A stretch of DNA of 64,000 bases from Axinella damicornis (taxonomy: Eukaryota; Porifera; Demospongiae; Axinellida; Axinellidae), in contig OZ007511.1 of the NCBI GenBank assembly GCA_963931865.1, positions 12,622,081 through 12,686,080 on the forward strand, read 5' to 3'. The notes below the pieces were generated by a model, which was given only the letters and a program-made list of their open reading frames with translations, was not told where the DNA came from and searched no databases. The translations under genes were made by a program, and so were the position numbers. Of the stretch, positions 41,601-53,900 are shown one piece after another; the stretch's first letter is position 1, and each line of letters opens with the position of its first letter.

Positions 41601-44600
41601 CACACCACCAGCCTTGCTGGCCTCGTTCCCAGGCACACCACCAGCCTTGCTGGCCTCATTCCCAGGAATACCACCAGCCTTGCTGGCCTCGTTCCCAGGA
41701 ACACCACCAGCCTTGCTGGCCTCGTTCCCAGGCACACCACCAGCCTTGCTGGCCTCGTTCCCAGGAACACCACCAGCCTTGCTGGCCTCGTTCCCAGGCA
41801 CACCACCAGCCTTGCTGGCCTCGTTCCCAGGCACACCACCAGCCTTGCTGGCCTCATTCCCAGGCACACCACCAGCCTTGCTGGCCTCATTCCCAGGCAC
41901 ACCACCAGCCTTGCTGGCCTCATTCCCAGGCACACCACCAGCCTTGCTGGCCTCATTCCCAGGAACACCACCAGCCTTGCTGGCCTCGTTCCCAGGCACA
42001 CCACCAGCCTTGCTGGCCTCGTTCCCAGGCACACCACCAGCCTTGCTGGCCTCATTCCCAGGAACACCACCAGCCTTGCTGGCCTCGTTCCCAGGAACAC
42101 CACCAGCCTTGCTGGCCTCGTTCCCAGGAACACCACCAGCCTTGCTGGCCTCGTTCCCAGGCACACCACCAGCCTTGCTGGCCTCGTTCCCAGGCACACC
42201 ACCAGCCTTGCTGGCCTCGTTCCCAGGCACACCACCAGCCTTGCTGGCCTCATTCCCAGGCACACCACCAGCCTTGCTGGCCTCGTTCCCAGGCACACCA
42301 CCAGCCTTGCTGGCCTCGTTCCCAGGAACACCACCAGCCTTGCTGGCCTCGTTCCCAGGCACACCACCAGCCTTGCTGGCCTCGTTCCCAGGCACACCAC
42401 CAGCCTTGCTGGCCTCGTTCCCAGGCACACCACCAGCCTTGCTGGCCTCGTTCCCAGGCACACCACCAGCCTTGCTGGCCTCATTCCCAGGAACACCACC
42501 AGCCTTGCTGGCCTCATTCCCAGGCACACCACCAGCCTTGCTGGCCTCGTTCCCAGGAACACCACCAGCCTTGCTGGCCTCGTTCCCAGGCACACCACCA
42601 GCCTTGCTGGCCTCATTCCCAGGCACACCACCAGCCTTGCTGGCCTCGTTCCCAGGCACACCACCAGCCTTGCTGGCCTCGTTCCCAGGCACACCACCAG
42701 CCTTGCTGGCCTCGTTCCCAGGAACACCACCAGCCTTGCTGGCCTCGTTCCCAGGCACACCACCAGCCTTGCTGGCCTCATTCCCAGGAACACCACCAGC
42801 CTTGCTGTTCCCAGGCCTTCTCACCCCAGCAACTGTCACTTGCAGTACTAACACGGGGCAAGGCCTAGTAAAACTCGTCATGCGCAGTGACATACATTGA
42901 CGTTGGGGAGAAGTGGTACATTCTTTCTGTACAGCTCAGGGGTGGCTTTCTAGACATGAGAAACATCACCAAAGACTGCCTGCTGTCAACCGCTCAGTCG
43001 CTCAGTGGTCCATGGCTGCGATCGCTAGCACACTAACTTATTTGCTAAAATGTGCCACTCCTCCACGCGTCCACCCAACATCCATATACTTGGCGTGTAC
43101 TACAAGCGATAAACACTGGGATGAGAAGGTCTGAGAATGAGGCTACAGCCGCTCCCGGCACTTTACCACCTCCAAATGGCCTGGGAATGAGGTTGCAGTT
43201 GTACTGAACGTGATTCCAGGTCAATGACATGAAGTTTGAAATGGAAGTTGGTCTATAATAATTATTACAGCGTACCTACCTGCAAACTCGCAGAAGTAGT
43301 CCCCAATGTCAAACGCCTGGTAGTTGGCCCCGCTGTACTCGAAGTCGATGAGTGAGACAGAATCTGCATAATGTGAAACAACAATGGAGAGCTGCAGTGA
43401 TGTGGGTTTTGCTGAACGCGTCTGATGTATTGCGATATATTGACTATTATTGCGATACACAGTATAAGCTGAAGGACGGGTCAGAGTGAGGAATGCATGA
43501 AGGAGGTCGTTACTGTCATTCCAACTTCAGGTTTACTTATAGCAAACAAACAAGTGATGCAGTTTTGGAAACTAGAAAGTCCATAATTATCGCTATGGCA
43601 TTAGGGTGTATTGATATCATAATTGTGACCGCCGGTATTGCAGGTCTAACTCTCAGTCTGGGAGGCAGCAGAAGCAGCCTGGCCTATAGTTTGGCCAGAC
43701 CATGACCGATGAGATAGCCTTCGTACAATTATCATTTTGATTGGCTAATATCATGCCACCAACAGTGTTACGACCTGAACTCTGACCTGTGGGAGATCAG
43801 GTTGCAATGCAGCCTTAATACTGCCTGCACTTACATGTATACTAGTTACCCAACACTTCTAATAATAGAAAGCTCAGACTATTAATATACTGGCCCATAC
43901 ATAGGCACAAATGATCACGTTATGAGGCTTGGTGGTATAATGTAGGTCCTCTTGTGTTGCTATATAACAGGTATAGGAGTTTGCTAACCAGCTATACTGT
44001 TGCCTCTAAGAGCTAGCTAGCTAGGAGTATACCAATGCTGTTGCTAAGCAACTAACAGCTATATCGGAGCTATCGGAATCCAGAGCTTTGTAGTTTCCAC
44101 GCAAGAATAGCCTCGTTCCCAGGCAACGAAGCTATGACAGGAAGTGATGTGATGACGCTATGATCGTCCTCTGGACAATGGCAATCATGGTACCACTATT
44201 ACCTTGTACAACCTTGTACCACCTTATGCCTGTACCCTTGAAGACGCTGGCATCAACATGTTAACAACCCTTTGTTGACAACGTTTTGTGTACAACTCTT
44301 TGTTTACAACTCTTTGCGTACAACTCAGCATAATGCAGTCATAGTGGAACATGTAGTATACTGGAGGTATCCATGGTTACCACTGCTTCACTCTCGGAGT
44401 ATTATAGTGGACACCTTGTCCAATGGGATCTACACTAACGTTCAGATGCTTAGCAAGGGAATGCAGGACCAAGGGAAATGCAACAAAATTGAAAATGCTG
44501 AAATCAGCACTGGCTTCTACATACCTCATTAACAAAAGCAACTTCAAAGGTCTCTATCTGACATGGAAACCACACAGGGGGCACTTGATGGGGTTGCAAA

Positions 44601-47600
44601 GAAGTTTGCCAGATATTGACAAACAGGCATTTGAGGCAAGAGGTATAGTTACACAAGGAGGAGGTGGAAATTAAAGAGGAACTGGGGAAGAGGGAAGGTG
44701 GAGAAGCCCGGGGTGGGGAAGAGAAGGTGAGGAAAAGGAAGAGGAAGAGGGAAGAGCTGGAGGAGGAGAGGTGGTTATGAGGTGGGGAAGAGAATGTGCT
44801 GAAGAGAAGGTTGGGAAGTGGAGGTGGGTGGGGAGGAGGTTGGGAAGAGGGGGTGGGTGGGGAGGAGGCGGGGAGGAGGTGGGGAGGAGGTGGGTGGGGA
44901 GGAGGTAGGCAAGAGGGGGTGGGTGGGGAGGAGGTGGGTGGGGAGGAGGTGGGTGGGGAGGTGGGAGGTAGGTGAAAAGGAGGAGGAGGCATGGAGGTGG
45001 GGAGGAGGAAGTGGGGAGGTGTGTGGGGAGGAAGAGGCAAGCAGGAGGTGGGGAGAGGTGGGGATGAGAGGACATGGGGAAGAGAAGTGGAGGAAAAGGA
45101 GGTGGGAAGAGAGGACGACCAGGTTGGGTGAGAATTAAGGAGGTGGGGAGAAGGTGGGAAGAGGTGGGGAGAAGGTGGGAAGAGGTGAGGAAGAGGAGAG
45201 GAAGGACTAGGTGGGGAGGAGGTGAAGAAGAGGAGAAAAACAGGAGGTGGGGAGGAGGTGGGAAGAGGTGAGGAAGAGGAGAGGAGGGACTAGGTGGATA
45301 GGAGGTGAAGAAGAGAGAAACAGGAGGTTGGGAGGAGGTGGGAAGGGGAGGTTGGGAGGAGGAGGTGGGGAGGAGGAGGTCGGGAGGAGGTGTGGATGAG
45401 GAGGTGAGGAAGAGGAGAGGAAGAGGAGGTGGGGAGGAGGAGGTGGGGAAGAGAAAGTGCAGACAAAGAGCTAGCAGCTTGTATGTGCGCACTGTAGAAC
45501 AGAACTGAGCCTAAGTGTTTGTGTTACATAACTCACAAGCAACAACACATCTGCACTTTGTTGACATGCGTGTAGCATGACAAAAGACTAAGTGCTCACA
45601 GTTTCTTTGTCCTAAGTGCTCACAGATTCTTTGTTCATTTGTGTTGCATCAAGAATGCATAACAACACGTCATACACTCTTAGCTGTGTGTAACCAAACA
45701 GCTGTATACAAACAGCCCATTCTTGTGTACACACGTCCCAAACTTAGCAACCAGCAGCCATGATGATGGTGCCTGGAGGTTCCAGAGAAAAACTTTATCT
45801 GTTCCCCCATTGCATATAGCACAGCTCACAATGGCTAACTGCCACAATGGACCACAACAATGCTCCCTATGGCCTATGGGCCATCGCCAACCACCACAAG
45901 ACTCCAGACCCCAAATCCCAAGAGAACGGGTGTACATAATCAGCAGGACTGATGGACTGAACTACTGGGACCGCCTATGGCCTCCAAAATTACCCTCAAA
46001 CATCTGAAAAGGTCATAATAGCAAAACACAGACCTTTGAGTCCCAGCCCAACTAGCAGGCTATTGCAACAGGTGGGATAAAGTTCACTCCTCAGAATGAT
46101 ACCCACCAACTCGTACTACACAGTCAGCCTAATTAGCTCTTGGCTGCTTCCTAGGCAGCTACAGCTCGACCCAATAAAATGCATGGATAACTTATGCAAA
46201 ACTAACACAAGTGTAGGCGACATCACATACCGTAGTCGCGAGTTATTAAGTGCAGCTCACAGGTTGAACGTTCCAGCTACTTTTATTTAGCGCTGAAGTC
46301 TTCTGCCAGAAACACTGCCATTTTCAATCCCACGGAGTGGTAAAGGCTAGCTGAAATGAAGTGCACTTCCTATTCGAGGAATGTTGTTCAAAATTATTCA
46401 CTTATAGGTGCAATTCCTTCCTGTGGAGATATAGGTGCATGCGCCTAATAACGAGGGCCGGTACATAACATTGCGTGTTCAATTTGCTAAATTCCGCTAA
46501 AATTGGCACCTGCAAATAACGGTGACTAGGTACTCCTCAGACTGAACCTGACTAAGTACTCCTTAGACTGAACCTGACACTCTTGCACTTCTGCCTATAA
46601 CACCAAAGTTTGCAGTCTGTGTTAAAAAGTTTGTTGTTTGTTGCTTAGCAACTGCGATTAACACCATAACAGGCATGGTTGCTAGGATAGCAGACAACCA
46701 AATATTTCATGGACAGAGCAGTTGTTATGTACACCGTAACGCTACAATATTTTGTGTGTGCTTTTTTGCGGACTTTGCAAGCATATCGCAAGTAAAAGAT
46801 CGCAACAATGGCTCTTAGTGGGTGTGGTTATATTGAACAAATGAGATGTTGATGTTAAACCAATGGACATCAGCGAGCCATCCTCCAGCAGTAATGGATA
46901 TTTCCCCTGGCCTTGAGTATCATAACAAGAGCTTCTTCCTAAAATAAACCCTCCATACACATCTTATAGGCTTATGTCCACAAATATAGGTAAAGAGTTA
47001 ATGGGAGGAAGTGATAATAGTGTTGCTATGCTAACAGAAAACAATCTCTACAGAGCCTAGCAAAGCCTATATAAGGGCTACGAGTTATTCAACGCTGCTG
47101 CTGCAGCTATAGTAACCTATATAAATATTAAGCTATCAGCTAATGCTGTGGCTAAGTGCTAACCAGTTAACAGCTATTGGAATGGGCAATACCATTGCTC
47201 ACCAACTAGCAGCTAACGGCTGCTAAGCAACTAACAGCTCAAGTCATTGGAATGGAAATTGTGATCCACTTCCTGTGGAACTGCAGGAAGTGTTCTAACT
47301 GCTGACTCTCCGTGTACTCTGTCCTCTAATACACCAATCAGCTGTGAATAACTCTAACTAGAAAGCTATGCTCATGAATATAATTGTGTGGTGAACTCCC
47401 TTTATAGCTGAGCTGTGTGTGACCTCATATATTAAACAGCTCTGCATATACAAGTCCCAGGGGGTCTGGCACTCCAAGAACAATGCTTAGTTTGTGTATT
47501 CAACAAGCTTGAACACCCACACTTTTGAAATCTATCATGGAGCAGTCACATCCAGGTACAGCCCACAATGGATACATTAACAAATAATAATTGTTGTATT

Positions 47601-47923
47601 TACATGTACAGTGTACATGTCTCGATCGCACTCCGAGCGATCAGCCTCCTGGTACTGGACACTGTCTCTCGAATATCTGTCTTGCGTTCATGATCGTGCT
47701 GTTGTGTCCCGCCAAATGCATCGGCCTTTGTGTGCATGACCAGTGCCTTAGTGCTGCCACTGGCTCATTTGTCTGTGCCGTATATGCGTACTCCTTCTGC
47801 ACCCATAGTTGGGCTGTCAGCTGCTTTCTTGTAGTGCCGTCTCTGGTCGCAACCTGTCTGTCTGGCCTGTCGCTCCCCTCACCACTTTCCTTATCTCCCC
47901 TCACAACTATATACCCCCCCCCC

Positions 47924-47954
<31 letters not shown>

Positions 47955-50900
47955 ACACACACACAGCTCCTCACCTTTCTCTTCATTATATATCATGTTT
48001 GCATTTAGCAAGTCGTTGTGACAGAAGCAGATCGGTGAGTTACACCTGCTGAGCTCAGACTTGAGTCTCTCCGCCTCGTGCCTCAGGACATCCACGGAGC
48101 CTATCGTCCGTGTAAAGCTGTGCAGTGTGTGTGGGTGTGGGAGGGGAGTACACATCAGAGTGTGAATGTGTGGGTGTGGGAGGATAGTACACATCAGAGA
48201 GTGAATGTGTGGGTGTGGGAGGAGAGAGTGTGAATGTGTGGGTGTGGGAGGAGAGTACACATCAGAGTGTGAATGGGAGATCTAGGCTTGGGAAAAAGGA
48301 AAGAGACTGGACACAGCAATTCACCTTATAAGCACAACAGTTTGTTTGCTTATTTATTTGCACAGTTAATTGCTCAATCTCACGTCTGGTATGTTGGGAA
48401 GATTACACTGGTGAGTTTAAATTAATGAAACTAGTGACTTAATTCATTTCCTTTCTTCCTTTCACCTCTGTCGGATGTATCACCCACCCAGTTATGACTT
48501 CTAGTGACTTCATTTCTTCCTTTCACCTCTATCGGATGTATCACCCCACCCAGTTATGACTGGAGGTAATAAACTTATACTTGTAGCTTGATTGGCCATA
48601 GTCAGTGGCACTACAGAACAGATTAGCATATTGTACAAGGTCGTACCTCGTACCAGGAGTGAATGGAATTTACTTTCAGTATATTACCATCACAAACACA
48701 CGCCATGTACTCTTTAGAGTGTGTTTGCAATTCATTAAGCATCATAGGAATTCCAGTTTCTGCTTCATTGCCGAGCGCATTAGCGCAAGGCTCTGAATGG
48801 GGGATCTATTTCTCACTATATAAGTATGTACATACGTGCGTACGTACGTGGTACGTAAGTATGTACCGGAATATGTCACGCTCAGGAATGTTGATAGGAA
48901 TGTTGCGGGTTTCCTGCCGGCCAATTGAGTTTTATTTGCTGCTCGACGCTGCAAGAACTACAACCTTGAGAAACAGATCAGTGGACGAGCACGTGGTGCT
49001 CCAGGGCTTGTAGAGCTGGAGCAGCTACATATGGAGTCAAACAGTCGACATCTGTTTATACCGCAACTTCACAATAATCTCGCGTAGCCAGAGGCTAGGG
49101 TACAAGCGAGCGGGGCCTTCAGGGCTTGCAGAGCTAGAGCAGCTACATGTGGAGTCGGACAGTTAGTGTAATCGACATGTTTATCTCAGCTCCACACTCG
49201 CAAATTCACACTTAGCTAGAGATCTATCGTACTTGTAAGCACGTGGCCAGGCTGCGCATGCGGCCACGGCGTGTGCGTGAGGCAATTATGCGGATACGTA
49301 TTCCTAGTAGTCAGTTAATTGCAACAGCAACTGCTATTGTAACAAATGCTCTAGCAGAGTTTATGACTTCACAAATACAATGTTTGATTGAGAATTGCAC
49401 ACATAACTGTACTTCAGTTTATATGCACTCTGCACTGATGGTCACTATATGACCTTTGACCCCACCAGCAACAGATGATATCAAACTGGATCACTGCGAA
49501 TCATAATATCAGAGCCGGTAAGGGCTATTTCTAGCTAGAGCGATCGCTAAGAGTGCATAGGTAGATCATGCCCCAATGGAGAGGCGGCCTCCGTAGGGGC
49601 ACGGTCTACTTATGCACTTGCTCAAGCAACTTGATCAAATACTCGTTAACAAGTGGGTGTGATCAGGCTAATGAAACATACCTTACTCTCTACACAGTAA
49701 TTGGATACCATAAATACATGTCCAGTAACCTGATACCCATTCTCAGGTTTGCTTTCAAACCCACAGCATCCCAGTGGTTGCTTGGGGTCACTAGCCACTC
49801 CAGGGAGGTCTCCTCAGTGGAGCTGGCACATCTTTGGGCGAAACCTAGCTAGCTGCAGCAAGTCTCACAGCTAGGTTTCTCTCCCCTCTGGGAGGGATGA
49901 TGGCTACAGATACCATTGCAGTGATTAAATACCTGATTTAGTCAATCAAATCACTCCATCCGACTAATAAAAGTTCCAAGAGTGACCCCCACAATCTCAA
50001 CAGTGAAAGCAACAAACCTGTTGCCATGGCAATGGCAACCACCATTGAGCTTTGAAGGAAGGAACAGAAAGTGCAATGTTAAGGTATACCTCCCCACGAC
50101 AGCATACCAACTTCCCCAAGCATACCAAGTGACTGTTAATGTCCTTCATGATTGTAATTCCAGGTTGGCTGCATCTAGCCAAGGCATTACACGTATGCTT
50201 GTCCTACAACACACACAAGAACAGCCCGCCAAACAGCTAGGCCTCTTGACAGGAGTGGCTCATAATCATATGCGGTGGAATCCACCTCAAACAATATGAA
50301 AGAGGTTGGTAAGCATTACTAATGAATGAAGTGAGATCATGAGTGCTCATTAAGAACTAAACAGCTAGCCCATGGCAAACGGTCACTCAGCAGACTCGGC
50401 CTAGGACTTCCTCTGGCTCTGCCTCCATCAAGAATTGGTCAAGCCTCAATAGCACCTCTTCACGTAACAGGTGATAGAAAGTTGGTATGTCACTATAACA
50501 CCACAGTATCACATGACGACATCCCCAAGGCCCTTCCCCCTCCATTTTTCATTTTGCAAGCTACGAAAGCTGGAGTTTGAGCTTTTGAATGACCTGGGAC
50601 CAAGGCTCAGGACTGGGTACACACATAAGACTACCATATTGAGACCCTCCTCGGAGTTGATGGGAACAGGAAAGGCAATTATTTGGGACCTAATTAGTAC
50701 CTAATTTGGATAAACATGACAGAAATTTCAGCTGATTGGTACAAGTAAACATCCAGATTGGTACTACTGTAAACATCCAGATCAAAATTCCCCAAGTCTC
50801 AAAATATTTATCAAGATTGAATTTCAAGTGCACCCAGGGGTGTTCAGTGGTTTACCCCCAGGCTTACTGTACCCCTCTGAGGATATTTTGCCACAGCTGG

Positions 50901-53900
50901 TTTAAAATGGGATGTGTGGCATTTCAAACTTTCAAACCCCAAAGACACAACAAGAAATTCAAAAATTTGAATCCAGCAGTGTTTACTCTACAGGGGGAAG
51001 AGGGAAGCAGTAGACATTCAAAACAATTAATGACCTTATAAGGTTTACCCTGTAGGGGCTATACCTTATATGGACATTACTTTGCCATCATACAGCTACC
51101 CTGTAGGGGCTATACCTTATATGGACATTACTTTACCACCATACAGCTACCCTGTAGGGCTATACCTAATATGGACATTACTTTACCATCATACAGCTAC
51201 CCTGTAGGGGCTATACCTTATATGGACATTACTTTACCATCATACAGCTACCCAGTAGGGGCTATACCTTATATGGACATTACTTTACCATCATACAGCT
51301 ACATGTACGATACTGGTAGCAAGCTACTCTTCGATGCATTTCACTTTCGATAACAACATGTACTGAATGAACCATGGTGACGATGGTGTCACAAAGAGTG
51401 CCCATGGATGGTACACCCTACATGCTCACAAAGCAGTGGGGTGGGCCTCTTTCAAGTCCTCCAGTACGCCTGGCAATGATGAAAGCACTGGTTTCTACTG
51501 CCCTCAGGCTCAGTTTGTCATCCACCACTTCAGCGCAGGCAGACCAACACCCAAGTGTCTAACACTGTCTCGTGAGACCGGTAGGTGGCCCTCTGGCTGA
51601 CTATGAAATGAGAGGCAAATCTACAAAATATGCAGTATACTTCCCATCGTTTCTACACACTCCAACAAACACATGCTCAAGAGCCTGATCCTAAACGTAA
51701 ACGTTGACTCTATACCAGGAACTAGGTCAAAGTAGGGGGTATAGGCATTCTTTGCAGGTGGGCGCTCTTGCACAGCCTTTCAAGTGTCATATTGGTGCTT
51801 TGATGTGACCATTGGACTATAAGCTAGCTAGAGTGAGTAGGAAGGCCAACACCTACTCTTGAGTGCCCAATGCTGTCTAGTGAGACTGGTAGGTGGCCTT
51901 CTGGCTGACAATGAAACGAGAGTCGAAACTACAACTACGTACACTGTACTTCCCACCGTTTCTACACAGTCCAACCAACACACATGCTCAAGAGCCTGAT
52001 CCCATCTCGCAGAGACAGGTAGCGCTCATCCAAGTAAACGTTGACTCTATACAGGGATCTAGGCCAAAGTAGTGGGTGCAGGTGGGCGTTCCTTTGCAGG
52101 TGGGTGTTCTTTTTGCAGGTGGGCATTCCTTTGCAGGTGGGTGTTCTTTTGCAGGTGGGTGCTCTTCTGCAGCCTTGGTGCTTTGATGTGACCATTGGGC
52201 TTATAAAAGAGCTAGTATTGGCATGAATAGCTAGCTAGAGTACACTTGTGGGGCTCTCTTTTGCAGGTGGGCACTCTTTAGCAGGTTGTGTGGACTTTTG
52301 CTGGTGGGCAGTCATTTGCAGGTGGGCACTCTTAAATTCATAGCACATGGGTCTTTGAACATTGAGAATACTTTGTGACTTTGTTCTCTCTGTCCTGTCC
52401 AATCAACCAACTTTGGTCTAAAGGAGTAGCACACAAGGATATGATTTGACCCACCTTTAGTCTAAAAGGTTGAATGTTTTGGCCATCCCGCCTCGTCAGA
52501 TGCAGAACATATACACGCATGCAGTGCTAGCTAGTATGTGATGATGTCACAGCATTGGTACTTATGATAAACACATGTAGTACATGCAGCCGCATTCTGT
52601 TATGGCCACCCTCATTGTCATTAACTTCCCAAGACCTAACCAGGACATGGGCAGAAAACGTTCACCAGCAGGTAGTGGGTGGCTTGAAGGGAAATACTAT
52701 GGATCCATATGGCATGTTTCCATGACATTTCTTATGCTGAAACTTGTGCCGCCATCTCGGTGTGCCATAATACACCGGCATCATATGCGTGTATCGATCG
52801 AAACACGCTACTAAGCGTTCATATAATAGCCTACATACATGTGTAGCAATGGGGATGCAATCAGAGTATCCACAAGGTGAGAGTGAGATCAGAGGCCGAA
52901 GACACCAATATGTCTTGAGTTGCTTGGGAAGTCTTTCCAGTGAAAAGTGATTTTATTTCTCTAGGGCACTACAATGGGAACCGCACTAATGACACAGCAC
53001 AAAGGATATGTCTTCTGTAATCCTGTAAGGCCTGGCCCAGAAATTTCAAGGTTCCGATTGGGTGTTCCAGACTGTTAATGCACAGAGCGCAAACATTTTG
53101 TCTTCTAATCTTTAAGTTAAGGGGCCAGGATGAGACAATGCCAGTACACATGTAGCTGTGAGCATAAGCTGGTGGATGTAATCCGAGTCTGGTCGGGTAT
53201 CCACAATCGAAGTGAGAGTAAGACCAGCGCATGATTCTGAAGGGTGAGCTTGCCCTACCAGCGAGTTACACTGACCACCAGGAGTGTGATTTCCGCCTGG
53301 TGAAAATATTGACTCAGACAATTACATACTGCGTTACCCGAAACTGGTGCTCAAACACTTTCAGTGAATCACACAGTGATGTCTGAGCTACTAGTATAGT
53401 ACCTGAATACATTGCACACAAACGTTCAATACAAAGCACGTTTAATGGGGCGTATGCAAAGTTCAATCCCCAAAGAGTGACAGTTAATTTCAGGGGAAAA
53501 AACATAATGAAATGTTTGAGCACTTTGGGAAGGCATACAAAGAATCTGACTATATCATCATGTACGTTTGCAAAACCTGCCTTGGTAATGGCATTCCCAC
53601 TTGGAGGTATGTTTTTGCGGCAAAATATGTGCCATTAATTTTCTGCCAAAAACGAACCAATGAACCAAAATTGGTATTGGGAATAGAGAACATTGCACTA
53701 GGCATGTGAACGAGATATGAAGGTCGGGATTGTGCCATTGTGGTCAGCATGAAAGAACTTTCACATGATGTCCTTATAATGGGTCGGTCACATTTGTGTC
53801 ATGGGTTTCGGTCAAAATTCACATCGTAGGCATGCACATTCATACTAATCGCAATGGTACAAGTTTGTTTGAGCTTGGTACTATGCTAGGTATCTTAGGC

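Noticed and set aside
41311..42807. Regular 33-bp repeats that could be mistaken for a CRISPR array
   Set aside because: Units are back-to-back with no unique spacers, and the context is an animal intron.
41034..42900. Frames of 500-619 codons on both strands, e.g. repeated GNEASKAGGVP or ASFPGTPPALL
   Set aside because: They arise only because the 33-bp satellite has a period divisible by three and lacks stops in several frames. There is no start, splice or composition support.
44504..45492. Long proline/serine-rich frames on the minus strand
   Set aside because: Pure products of the homopurine tract; low complexity in every frame.
49982..50299. 105-codon plus-strand frame in ethanolamine kinase intron 1
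   Set aside because: No recognisable domain, no splice context, and codon usage looks random.
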